DNA of 64,000 nucleotides. Origin: Mycolicibacter longobardus (GTDB lineage Bacteria; Actinomycetota; Actinomycetes; Mycobacteriales; Mycobacteriaceae). The translations under genes and the position numbers were made by a program. The notes beneath the pieces were generated by a model that did not search any database, was not told the origin of the DNA, and saw only the letters and a list, made by a program, of their open reading frames with translations. Below are positions 1 to 6,975 of the stretch, one piece after another. The stretch's first letter is position 1; every line of letters begins with the position of its first letter. The DNA lies in contig NZ_LQPG01000010.1 of assembly GCF_002102265.1 (NCBI RefSeq), positions 124,001 through 188,000 on the forward strand, in the 5' to 3' direction.

Positions 1-35
1 TGCAGGCCGTTGCCTCACCACTCGGCCACTCCACC
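1..35 (-). tRNA. tRNA-Cys (GCA), 5' part only
   Basis: Read on the minus strand, the 5' acceptor strand GGTGGAG is followed by a D-arm and an anticodon arm that stops at the window edge just after the GCA anticodon. The 3' half lies outside the window. It is 30 bases downstream of the tRNA-Gly gene on the same strand, so the two are probably one transcript. Confidence 0.85.
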
Positions 36-65
36 GCAAGGGGTTGATGCCACTTGACACCCTCG

Positions 66-138
66 AGCGGATGACGGGATTCGAACCCGCGACCCTCACC
101 TTGGCAAGGTGATGCGCTACCAACTGCGCTACATCCGC
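66..138 (-). tRNA. tRNA-Gly (GCC)
   Basis: A complete 73-base cloverleaf is visible on the minus strand. Acceptor arms GCGGATG and CATCCGC pair, the anticodon loop TTGCCAA gives anticodon GCC, and the T-loop GGTTCGAATCC is canonical. No CCA is encoded. It is the first gene of a minus-strand tRNA pair, with tRNA-Cys following. Confidence 0.97.
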
Positions 139-143
139 GTGCC

Positions 144-205
144 ACGGGCGAGATCGTCGCCCGTCGCGATGCAGAACATTAGTCCACTCATGTGAGACAA
201 CACAA
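144..205 (-). promoter_or_regulatory. tRNA-Gly promoter and leader hairpin
   Basis: On the minus strand a -35 TTGTGT (200-205) is followed after 18 bases by a -10 TAATGT (176-181), correctly placed for the tRNA-Gly/Cys transcript. Between the -10 and the mature 5' end is a perfect 8-base-pair hairpin, ACGGGCGA with TCGCCCGT and a 5-base loop (144-164). It would form in the precursor leader. Confidence 0.6.
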
Positions 206-250
206 CTTGGCCTGTCAGACCGGCGAGTCGCACGAAAATCCGCCTGCGCA

Positions 251-281
251 TTGAGGCTCGGCGTGCCCGGCGTGCTAGTGT
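251..281 (+). promoter_or_regulatory. tRNA-Val promoter
   Basis: A TTGAGG hexamer (251-256) and TAGTGT (276-281) are separated by 19 bases, slightly long for a housekeeping sigma factor. The -10 fits TANNNT and lies 16 bases before the tRNA-Val 5' end. Confidence 0.5.
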
Positions 282-297
282 TCGACCTCGTTCATCC

Positions 298-369
298 GGT
301 CTCGTAGCTCAGGGGGAGAGCGTCCGCCTCACACGCGGAAGGTCGCTGGTTCGATCCCAGCCGGGACCA
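298..369 (+). tRNA. tRNA-Val (CAC)
   Basis: A 72-base cloverleaf on the plus strand. Acceptor arms GGTCTCG and CGGGACC pair with one G-U, the anticodon loop CTCACAC gives anticodon CAC, and the T-loop is GGTTCGATCCC. No CCA is encoded. It is divergent from the tRNA-Gly/Cys pair and followed at once by a strong terminator. Confidence 0.97.
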
Positions 370-373
370 CCGA

Positions 374-400
374 AAGCCACCTGCTAGCAGGTGGTTTTTC
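374..400 (+). terminator. Intrinsic terminator of tRNA-Val
   Basis: A perfect 18-base palindrome, CCACCTGCTAGCAGGTGG (377-394), is followed by five T residues. It starts eight bases after the tRNA 3' end, a textbook rho-independent terminator. Confidence 0.9.
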
Positions 401-543
401 CGTTTCGGGCGCCTTGCGGCGAAGCTGAACTGGCCCAGAGCGACCCGCGTGGTCAGCGGCGGGGGTGGCGGCCCGCGGTTGCCGCCCCCAGCTCTCGACT
501 GTTCGGCCGGTTATCGCTACCCGCTGCGCTCTTTCGGTCTCGC

Positions 544-622
544 CGTCGAATGGCGGCCTCCTCCCTTTCGCGACAGGCACACGAGGTGAATATCTCAGGT
601 TGGCTTAAGGTAAGTGGGTCCG
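544..622 (+). repeat. Direct repeat copy 1 (promoter/start segment)
   Basis: By eye, 68 of 79 bases match 1482-1560. The match covers about 42 bases upstream of a GTG codon and about 37 bases into the reading frame, then stops abruptly. Copy 1 leads into a broken reading frame, whereas copy 2 starts the intact PGRS gene. Confidence 0.85.
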
Positions 623-747
623 CGTGTCACCCGCGTGAGTCACTAGTTGTCGGCGGTGGGTCCTGCCCGCCCGGCGGCTCGACACACGGGCCGCGATGCC
701 CAGCCGACACACTCGGTCGTGGTCGAGGCAGCGGGCTGCAAAGCTAG
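586..747 (+). pseudogene. Truncated paralogue start of the PGRS gene
   Basis: The GTG at 586 corresponds exactly to the GTG start of the PGRS gene at 1524. The first codons give VNISGWLK, against MNISGWFK in the intact gene. After about a dozen codons the similarity ends, no signal-peptide hydrophobic core follows, and the frame stops at 747. It looks like the relic of a tandem paralogue whose body was lost. The surrounding stretch from 401 to 743 shows no other convincing gene; short frames there follow GC bias and shadow the tRNA. Confidence 0.55.
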
Positions 748-1055
748 GGGGATTTGAAGACGTCGTGATCTCCGACGCGGCGCCATCGACAGCGCAATTC
801 ATCAGCGACGGTGAGCAGTTCGAAGGTGGCGCGGCCATCCGGGCTGGCGAAGGACCACGACATCTCCAGAATGCCCGGCGCGCCTTGCACGGCCTTGACG
901 CGCAGTGATCGCGGCCACGGAGTCGCCGGATCGGCGGCGTAGGCGTCGCACGCCGGGGCGAATCTCGTCCTCACGACGTCCCGGAAGGTCGCTCGGTGCT
1001 CGACCTTCAGTCTGCGGTAATCGGCATCGAAAGCTGGGGTCGTCTCGAACTTCAC
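744..1055 (-). CDS. RelE/ParE-like toxin
   Basis: A 103-residue basic protein beginning MKFETTPAFDADYRRL. It has the compact alpha-helix plus beta-sheet pattern of the RelE/ParE superfamily and ends in a basic strand, CRWRRVGDHDVF. The family members are mostly ribosome-dependent mRNA interferases or gyrase poisons; which applies here cannot be told. Its ATG overlaps the stop of the upstream AbrB-type gene by four bases (ATGA), so the two genes are translationally coupled as a type II TA pair. The call rests on size, composition and partner rather than on a diagnostic motif. Confidence 0.7.
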   Translation of the reverse strand: MKFETTPAFDADYRRLKVEHRATFRDVVRTRFAPACDAYAADPATPWPRSLRVKAVQGAPGILEMSWSFASPDGRATFELLTVADELRCRWRRVGDHDVFKSP

Positions 1056-1378
1056 GGCTGATCAGGGTCGTCGGCCTGGGCCTGGGCGTCGAGGTGATCG
1101 AGATGATCAAGGAAGGCCGCGCTGTCGTCGTGGACGGTCACCCGTCCGGCCGCCACGTGCTCGTCGACTTCCTTTTCCCGTCGTTGCCAGCGGTCCTCCC
1201 AGAACCATCGTTGATCGGCAGGTACTGGTAGCGCCGGCCGAAGCTCTAGCACCCCGTCCTCACGCTCGGTGATCTCGACCTGAGCCCCCGACTCGTCGAG
1301 ATGCAACCGCCGACGCAGCTCGGCCGGCAGTGCAACAACACCGCGGCCCTGGACAGCCACGAAGCCATGAAAAGTCAT
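1052..1378 (-). CDS. AbrB/SpoVT-type antitoxin
   Basis: A 108-residue protein. Residues 4 to 50 have the swapped-hairpin AbrB pattern, a GRGVVALPAELRRRL core followed by a hydrophobic strand, as in MazE and PrlF-like antitoxins that bind DNA and neutralise a partner toxin. The C-terminal half is charged and rich in Asp and His, typical of the toxin-binding tail. I chose the ATG at 1378 because the AbrB fold starts directly after it; a longer frame to 1459 adds residues without family character. It is the first gene of the TA pair and probably represses its own promoter. The pair lies between two copies of the PGRS gene start. Confidence 0.72.
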   Translation of the reverse strand: MTFHGFVAVQGRGVVALPAELRRRLHLDESGAQVEITEREDGVLELRPALPVPADQRWFWEDRWQRREKEVDEHVAAGRVTVHDDSAAFLDHLDHLDAQAQADDPDQP

Positions 1379-1481
1379 AGCTCTATGGTCCCACTCACCC
1401 GTAAAACAGTAAAGCGGTATTACTGCAACCGCCATTACGTGCCGACGCGCCCGCCTCACAAGGCCTTCAGGCCGCCTCGCT

Positions 1482-1560
1482 CGTCGAATGGCGGGCTCCT
1501 ACCTTTCGTGGTAGGCACATGGGGTGAATATCTCAGGTTGGTTTAAGGCAAATGGCTCCG
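1482..1560 (+). repeat. Direct repeat copy 2 (functional start segment)
   Basis: This is the partner of 544-622 at an offset of 938 bases. It contains the upstream region, the GTG start and the first 12 codons of the PGRS gene. Conservation on both sides of the start codon suggests that regulatory sequence was duplicated together with coding sequence. Confidence 0.85.
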
Positions 1561-3704
1561 CTCCGTCGCGGCGGGTGGCTGCTGCTGGAGCGTCTGTCGG
1601 GGCGTTGGCGGCGTTCGGATTGGCGCCGGTAGCCCACGCTGACTTCGAGGACTTCTTCGCTGATCTGTTGGATCCGGCTGCGTGGGGTGCGGTGTTCGAT
1701 CCCGGTTACTGGGGTGGTCTGGATCCGGCGTCGACGGTTGATCTGGCGTCATTGTTCGTCGGTGATGACCTGCCCGGCGCGGCTGTCGGTACTGATTTCG
1801 CCGACTGGTTCCAGAACGACATCTATCTGCCGCTGCACGCTGCGATGCAGGACTGGATCGACAGTCCGGTCGGTGCGCAGGTCAACGACTTCATCAACCC
1901 GCTGTTTGCTTTCGGCGGCGCCTGCGGCCTGATCTGCAACGGCGTCGACGGCACCGAGGTCGACCCTGACGGCGGCGCCGGCGGATGGATCTTCGGTGAC
2001 GGCGGAACCGGTTGGAGCAGTACGCAAGACGGTATTGCCGGTGGCGCCGGCGGTGCCGGCGGCTGGTTGGGCAACGGCGGTGCCGGCGGTGACGGTGGCG
2101 CCGGCGCCGATGGTGGTGTCGGTGGTGCCGCTAACTGGATCGGCAACGGGGGCGCTGGAGGCAACGGCGGCGCGGGCCTTGATGGCCTACAGGCGGGCGA
2201 CGGCGGCAACGGCGGCGCCGGCGGCCGAAGCGGAATGTTGTTCAGCACCAACGGTGATGGCGGCAACGGCGGACACGGTGGCAACTCCGTCGGCGATGGC
2301 GGGATCGGCGGCGCCGGTGGTAACGGCGGTGCCAGTGGTCGCGCGCCGGGAATTTTCGCGATCGGTGGTGCCGCCGGCAATGGCGGAAACGGTGGTGATG
2401 GCGGCAGCGCTGACGGCGTCGGCAGCACGGGCGGTGCCGGCGGCAACGGCGGCGACGGCAGCATGTCGAGCTACTGGCTGGGTAGGGATGCCAGCGTCGG
2501 CGGCAATGGTGGAGACGGTGGTGCTACCAGCGGCGCCGGCAGTGTCGCGGGCAACGGCGGCAATGGCGGCAAGGGCGGCATCTTCGTCTACGGACAGGGA
2601 GACCTTGACGGTGGCAACGGTGGCAATGGTGGCCACGGCGGTGCCGCTGTCGGTGAAGGCAGTACCGCCGGCAATGGTGGTGACGGCGGCATCGGCGCGC
2701 CCAGCAGCGGTCAGGGTGGTGGCCGCGACGGTGGTGTCGGCGGTGTCGGCGGCAACGGCGGCGCGGCTATCGGTGACCACAGCACCGCCGGTAACGGTGG
2801 TAACGGCGGCGGTGGTGGTAACGGCGGTGCCGTGGGTGGTGGCCGCGACGGTGGTGTCGGTGGTGTCGGTGGCGATGGCGGCTCGGCGACCGGTGTCGGC
2901 AGCACCGCCGGCAACGGTGGTACCGGCGGTAGCGGAGGCATCGGCGGCGGCTTGGGTGGTGGCCGCGACGGCGGTGCGGGCGGTGCCGGTGGACATGGTG
3001 GCGAGGCCAGCGGTGCAGGCAGCGTCGCCGGCGCCGGCGGTAGCGGCGGCGCCGGGGGCATGGGCAACCCCTTGGGCGGTAGCAGTAACGGCGGGGTAGG
3101 CGGCAATGGCGGCAACGGCGGTGACGGCACTGATGGCGGAGCTGCCAGCCACGGTGGTGCCGGCGGCATAGGCGGCGGCACCGGCCTGAGCCCCAGCAGC
3201 GGTACTGGCGGCAACGGCGGTGTCGGCGGCAACGGCGGCGCCAGCGACGGGGGTATCGGTGGCGCGGGCGGCCAGGGCGGAGAAGGCAGCAGCACCGGCA
3301 GCTGGTCACGTGCCGGTGGTGGAGGCGGCGGTGGCGGTGGTGCCGGTACCGCAGGCCAGGGCGGTGACGGCGGCAATGGCGGCAATGGCGGCGTCGGACC
3401 TGATACCAGTGGTGGCACCGGGGGGATCGGCGGGACCGGCGGAAGCGCCGACGGTGGTATCGGGGGAGTCGGTGGCAACGGCGGCAACGGTGGTTCCCAC
3501 CCGCTGGGCGCCACAGGCGGCAGCGGTGGCAACGGTGGCAATGGCGGCCAGGTCGGCCCCAACGGCAACGGTGCCGGCGGCAACGGCGGAAACGGCGGAG
3601 GCACTTTCCAGAACCCCGGTGGCAACGGCGGCAACGGCGGCGCCGACGGCACGCCCGGGACACCGGGGGCTGATGGCGCATCCGTCCCGAACCCATTCGA
3701 CTGA
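1524..3704 (+). CDS. Exported PGRS protein lacking a PE domain
   Basis: A 726-residue protein. Residues 1-39 are a Sec-type signal peptide: basic SRRVAAAG, a hydrophobic core and a cut after AHA. Residues 40 to about 145 form an acidic aromatic domain (DFEDFFADLLDP) with two cysteines near its end. The rest is a long run of GGxGG repeats (GGAGGNGG, GNGGNGG), the polymorphic GC-rich sequence typical of mycobacterial PE_PGRS proteins. No PE domain is present, so export is probably by Sec rather than a type VII system. The GTG start is conserved in the upstream duplicate, and no strong ribosome site is visible. A putative inactive protease gene follows 46 bases later on the same strand. The role is unknown, with a surface or secreted location likely. 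Confidence 0.85.
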   Translation: MNISGWFKANGSAPSRRVAAAGASVGALAAFGLAPVAHADFEDFFADLLDPAAWGAVFDPGYWGGLDPASTVDLASLFVGDDLPGAAVGTDFADWFQNDIYLPLHAAMQDWIDSPVGAQVNDFINPLFAFGGACGLICNGVDGTEVDPDGGAGGWIFGDGGTGWSSTQDGIAGGAGGAGGWLGNGGAGGDGGAGADGGVGGAANWIGNGGAGGNGGAGLDGLQAGDGGNGGAGGRSGMLFSTNGDGGNGGHGGNSVGDGGIGGAGGNGGASGRAPGIFAIGGAAGNGGNGGDGGSADGVGSTGGAGGNGGDGSMSSYWLGRDASVGGNGGDGGATSGAGSVAGNGGNGGKGGIFVYGQGDLDGGNGGNGGHGGAAVGEGSTAGNGGDGGIGAPSSGQGGGRDGGVGGVGGNGGAAIGDHSTAGNGGNGGGGGNGGAVGGGRDGGVGGVGGDGGSATGVGSTAGNGGTGGSGGIGGGLGGGRDGGAGGAGGHGGEASGAGSVAGAGGSGGAGGMGNPLGGSSNGGVGGNGGNGGDGTDGGAASHGGAGGIGGGTGLSPSSGTGGNGGVGGNGGASDGGIGGAGGQGGEGSSTGSWSRAGGGGGGGGGAGTAGQGGDGGNGGNGGVGPDTSGGTGGIGGTGGSADGGIGGVGGNGGNGGSHPLGATGGSGGNGGNGGQVGPNGNGAGGNGGNGGGTFQNPGGNGGNGGADGTPGTPGADGASVPNPFD

Positions 3705-3750
3705 CCGATAGGCGAGCTACGGCGTCAGCTGAATCGAAGGGAGAGAATCC

Positions 3751-4413
3751 TTGCGCCCTGCTTGCTGGCGGCTGGTTCTCGCCCTCCTGCTGATCGTCGG
3801 CGCTGGCCTGCCTGCAGCTCCACCCGCGGCTGCCATGGTGATCTTGGGCGGTGGGGCCGTCATCGTCGTCGACGGCAACAACTACTGCACGCTGACCACG
3901 ATCGGACGTGACCGGTTTGGTGATGTGGTGGGTTTCACCGGAGCGTATTGCGGTGGACCTGGGGCAGCCGTCGCGGTCGCGGGAACAGACACCACCGTAG
4001 GCACCGTGGTGGCCGTCAACGGCGACCTACGCTACGCGGTGGTCAGGTTCGATGTTCCCGAGCTCATCCCAGTCTCGGACTACGCCGGCATTGCGATCAA
4101 CGGCATCGGCCCGGACCCGGTGTTCGACTCTGAGGTGTGTAAGTGGGGACCTGTCACCCCTGGCATCTGCAATCGCATCATTTTCGACGGGTGGCCGCGT
4201 ATGACGATGCGGGAGCAATTTGATGCGGGCGATGTGGGAGCCCCGGTAACGCTGAACGGTCTGCTGGTGGGCCTGGCCTACGGCGGTGGCGTGAGCATGA
4301 GCCGGTATCGGCCTCCGCAGGGGCTTACGTACTTGACCAGGTTCAGCGCGATCCTGGCCGACGTCAACGCCGGCGACGGACCGGGCAGCGGATTCGTCCC
4401 GATCGGCAGCTGA
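3751..4413 (+). CDS. Secreted trypsin-fold protein, probably catalytically dead
   Basis: A 220-residue protein with a signal peptide (residues 1-28, cut near AAA). The remainder resembles mycobacterial secreted trypsin-like proteins of the Rv1815 type. In that family the catalytic histidine sits in TAGHC and the serine in GDSGGP. Here the equivalents read TGAYC (residues 63-67) and GDVGAP (160-165), so His is replaced by Tyr and Ser by Val. The aspartate-like position YAVVRFD remains. Four further cysteines suggest a disulfide-stabilised secreted fold. The start is TTG, preceded by GGGAG at good spacing. It is probably co-transcribed with the PGRS gene. It may be a binding protein rather than an enzyme. 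Confidence 0.7.
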   Translation: MRPACWRLVLALLLIVGAGLPAAPPAAAMVILGGGAVIVVDGNNYCTLTTIGRDRFGDVVGFTGAYCGGPGAAVAVAGTDTTVGTVVAVNGDLRYAVVRFDVPELIPVSDYAGIAINGIGPDPVFDSEVCKWGPVTPGICNRIIFDGWPRMTMREQFDAGDVGAPVTLNGLLVGLAYGGGVSMSRYRPPQGLTYLTRFSAILADVNAGDGPGSGFVPIGS

Positions 4414-4422
4414 CGGCGGCTG

Positions 4423-5190
4423 TCATGCGATCATCGGGTCGATGGCAGACCGCGGCACCAGCACGTGGAGAGCCCCGGCTGAGCCGGGCAACAACACGCC
4501 CTGGTCGAAGAAGAAGATCACCCCGTCGTTGACCACCGCGAAATTCTGATAGTTGGCGGGGTCGTACAGCGCGGTTTGCGCGATCGGCAACTGTGGCGGC
4601 GCCGTGGCGGACGTGGTCGCAGCCGACTGCCCTGATTGGGTGGGCGCCGGTGCCAGCTGCTGCTGCAGTTCAGCCTGGACGATCGGCGCGACGGTCTTCA
4701 GCGGATCATCCACCTGCCACAACGGCGCGTGGTCTTTGTCGTCCGGGGCGGCCGCGTAGGTGATCGGCTTGCGGTAGGTCTGGTCCCAGTTGAACGCTTT
4801 GTACGTCGTCTGTGGCTGCGCCCCGCCGACGTTCTGGTCCACCGTGAACACCACTGCTTGGGTGCCGCGCGGGGGAATGGACGAGGAGTATTCCGTCGGC
4901 TTGACGCTCAACTTGTACGGCGTGCTGCCAGACGCGCCCGACTTGGCCGAGTTGAGGAACGCGTCGCGTGTCTGGGCGATGTACTCGGCAACCGACTTCT
5001 GGTCCGGGTAGTTCAGCGGCATGCTGATGTCGACGCTGTACCCGGGCTCGGAGAGTTGGATCTCGCACGTGCGGCCGGCATTGCCGCCGTGGAGTTCGGC
5101 GCAGTAATCCTTCGGGGCCGCCACCACCACGGGCACGCAACCGAACATGGCGGCAACCGCTACCGCCACGGCCACGCTGAAAGAACGCAT
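4423..5190 (-). CDS. mpt64: MPT64-family secreted antigen
   Basis: A 255-residue protein with a signal peptide cut after residue 24 (VVA, then APKDYC). Much of its length matches, from memory, M. tuberculosis MPT64 (Rv1980c): YPDQKS, YIAQTRD, PPRGTQAVV, TTYKAFNWDQ, YRKPITY, YQNFAVVNDGVIFFF and the closing VLVPRSAID. MPT64 is a secreted immunogen with a DUF3298-like region. This copy is longer than the usual 228 residues, mainly through a Gln/Ala/Thr/Pro-rich insertion at about residues 175-200. A strong AGGAGG lies 8 bases before the ATG. It is convergent with the protease-like gene, with a gap of only nine bases. Confidence 0.93.
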   Translation of the reverse strand: MRSFSVAVAVAVAAMFGCVPVVVAAPKDYCAELHGGNAGRTCEIQLSEPGYSVDISMPLNYPDQKSVAEYIAQTRDAFLNSAKSGASGSTPYKLSVKPTEYSSSIPPRGTQAVVFTVDQNVGGAQPQTTYKAFNWDQTYRKPITYAAAPDDKDHAPLWQVDDPLKTVAPIVQAELQQQLAPAPTQSGQSAATTSATAPPQLPIAQTALYDPANYQNFAVVNDGVIFFFDQGVLLPGSAGALHVLVPRSAIDPMIA

Positions 5191-5262
5191 GGGTGATACC
5201 TCCTAGCAAAGGCGGCAACGCGCCGCGACCAAAGACTAACGTGCGGTCACCCGTACCGCTTC

Positions 5263-6144
5263 TCAACGCAAGTGGCCGTTCAGTGTGCCGTCGGCGCCGA
5301 ACAGTCGTGAGCGCCAATGATCAAGTAGCGCATCGGTATCGACGTCGTCCGGGTGGAATCCGGGACGCAGGTATGCCGCCGCGTCCCGCAGGAATCCTCG
5401 GAAGAGAGGCCCGCGGTAGAGGGCGAACACTCCGCGCAGCACCCGGCGCGGTTGCCGGCGGACCACCGGATCGCGGGCCAGGGAGATCGCCAACCCGAGC
5501 GCGATGAGCGGGGCGGTGGCGACGATCAATACGGCCATCGCCGCGATCCGGATTCGCTCGGAGCCGCCGACGGCGCGATAGAGGTCCAACGCCACCGACT
5601 TGTGCTCGAGTTCTTCCACGGCATGCCAATTCAGCAGGTGCCACACTTCGGGCGTCCCCGGAATGGCCTGGATCTCGTCGCTGGACAGAATGCGCTTCGC
5701 CAGGACCGCGGTGTAATGCTCCAGCGCTGCGGTCTGGGCCAGGTGCACGATCGCTGGTGTGCGTCGCTCGGCCCGAATCCGCCAGCGGTGCACAGCATTC
5801 GAGTCCTGCCAGCGGATCGGATAGCCCTTGGCTGCGAGCACCGCGTTGAGCCGGCGGTGTTCCTGGCCGTGGGTGGACTCCTGCCCGATAAAGCCGGCCA
5901 CCTGCTTCTTCAACACCGGGTCGGTGGCTCGGTCGGCAAATCGGCGCACCGACCGGATGAAGGACTCCTCGCCTGCCGGGAAGCCGCCGGACAGACCGGC
6001 GAGGAAATGACTGAGCACCATGTCGCCGTCGGCGAAATACTTGCCGTGCGCGTCACCGTCATCGAAACGGAACCGGATCCGTCGAGTCTTCGGACAGCTC
6101 GGTGTCTTCGCCGGGGTCGAGCGCGGCTGCCGCTGGCTCGTCAT
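5263..6144 (-). CDS. PF10118 metal-dependent hydrolase family protein
   Basis: A 293-residue protein of the family annotated as predicted metal-dependent hydrolases. It carries ferritin-like metal ligands in helices: QESTHGQEH (residues 88-96), an ALEHY segment, and WHAVEELEHK around residue 180. A hydrophobic stretch (AMAVLIVATAPLIALGLA) near residue 205 suggests membrane association. Substrate and reaction are unknown for the family, and a di-iron oxygenase-like function is equally possible. The first 25 residues are low-complexity and basic. A 12-base inverted repeat lies about 42 bases upstream. Confidence 0.8.
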   Translation of the reverse strand: MTSQRQPRSTPAKTPSCPKTRRIRFRFDDGDAHGKYFADGDMVLSHFLAGLSGGFPAGEESFIRSVRRFADRATDPVLKKQVAGFIGQESTHGQEHRRLNAVLAAKGYPIRWQDSNAVHRWRIRAERRTPAIVHLAQTAALEHYTAVLAKRILSSDEIQAIPGTPEVWHLLNWHAVEELEHKSVALDLYRAVGGSERIRIAAMAVLIVATAPLIALGLAISLARDPVVRRQPRRVLRGVFALYRGPLFRGFLRDAAAYLRPGFHPDDVDTDALLDHWRSRLFGADGTLNGHLR

Positions 6145-6185
6145 GACACGCAGGCCCTCCCCGTGAGCGGTTCGGCCACGAGCGT

Positions 6186-6197
6186 ATTCGTCCGAAT
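6186..6197. promoter_or_regulatory. Inverted repeat ATTCG-TC-CGAAT
   Basis: A perfect 5-base inverted repeat with a 2-base centre in the promoter-proximal region of the PF10118 gene. It could be an operator. No adjacent regulator gene identifies the binding protein. Confidence 0.3.
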
Positions 6198-6216
6198 GGG
6201 TGTTGGCATGCTCAGC

Positions 6217-6245
6217 GCTCCGGCGGCCGGGGCGGTCGCCGGAGC
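6217..6245 (-). terminator. Hairpin after the ABM-like gene
   Basis: GCTCCGGCG and CGCCGGAGC form a perfect 9-base-pair stem with an 11-base loop, 15 bases beyond the stop of the minus-strand gene at 6260. There is no U-tract, which is common in proposed mycobacterial terminators. Confidence 0.45.
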
Positions 6246-6259
6246 ATCCCCGGGGGCGT

Positions 6260-6880
6260 CTAGGCCATCTCGGGCGCGTTCAGATGGGCGATCGCGAGGT
6301 CGAACTCGGCGACCTCGAGGATCTCGGCGCCGGCGTCATTGACGGCCTTGGCCCAGATCGCCTGCTCGCCGCTGCGGCTGGCCACCATGGCCGCCCGGTC
6401 GTCGAAGCTGACCGAGGACACCGCGCGTCCTGAGGACCGATCCACCAGCAGGGTGGTGCTGCAGAAGCCGTCGAGATCCTCCATTTCGGGCATCAGCGCC
6501 AGCTTGTAGGTGTCGACCATCCGCTCGCAGTCGGCCGGGTCGGTCCGCAGCCAGGTGACGCGCACACCGGCGTACCGCCGGGACCGGTGATCGCGGCGTG
6601 CCGCGGCGATCTCCCAGCGGGTGATCTCGGCGGTGGCGTGGAAGATTTCGGTGGCACGGTCGCGCAGCTGTTGGGCTTCGGCCTCGCTGGCCCGCAGGGT
6701 GTCCTCGTCCAGCCAGGACGAGGTGATGATGCACCGGCCGGCGTCGCGGTCGACCAGCATGGACATTCCCGCGCAGCCGTCCATGTCGGCCAGGGTGGGC
6801 ATCACTACGTGGCGGACGTGGGTGATTCCCTCATCCAAGAAGGACGGATGAGCGTGGATGGTTGTTGCGCGCGCGAACAT
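6260..6880 (-). CDS. Duplicated dimeric alpha/beta-barrel protein
   Basis: A 206-residue protein with two similar halves, each with strands and a helix typical of the ABM-like ferredoxin barrel. The first half has an HVVMPTLADMDGCAGMSMLVDRD-like run and the second matches it as LALMPEMEDLDGFCSTTLLVDRS. Such barrels include small monooxygenases and haem-degrading enzymes, but no catalytic residues can be assigned. The ATG at 6880 is preferred over the upstream in-frame ATG because a good GGAGG stands five bases before it. Function is unknown. Confidence 0.7.
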   Translation of the reverse strand: MFARATTIHAHPSFLDEGITHVRHVVMPTLADMDGCAGMSMLVDRDAGRCIITSSWLDEDTLRASEAEAQQLRDRATEIFHATAEITRWEIAAARRDHRSRRYAGVRVTWLRTDPADCERMVDTYKLALMPEMEDLDGFCSTTLLVDRSSGRAVSSVSFDDRAAMVASRSGEQAIWAKAVNDAGAEILEVAEFDLAIAHLNAPEMA

Positions 6881-6975
6881 GGGGCCTCCGGGTGATCGGG
6901 GCGACGCCCCGGCGGCGCCGCCGGTCCCTTCCACCATGCTCCGGCGACGGCGCGGGGACAACCCCTATTCGGTCC

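Noticed and set aside
329..580. An 83-residue minus-strand frame overlapping tRNA-Val, ending GIEPATFRV
   Set aside because: It reads antisense through the tRNA; this ending is a well-known artefact from tRNA sequence. No ribosome site.
1..1560. A prophage or integrative element using tRNA-Val as attachment site
   Set aside because: No integrase and no second copy of the tRNA 3' end is visible in the window.
1823..3652. Long proline-rich and arginine-rich frames antisense to the PGRS gene
   Set aside because: They are complements of GGxGG repeats and open only because of composition.
1524..3704. A CRISPR array or satellite in the GGCGGC repeats
   Set aside because: There are no uniform direct repeats with spacers; the repetition is codon-level GGx coding with one continuous frame.
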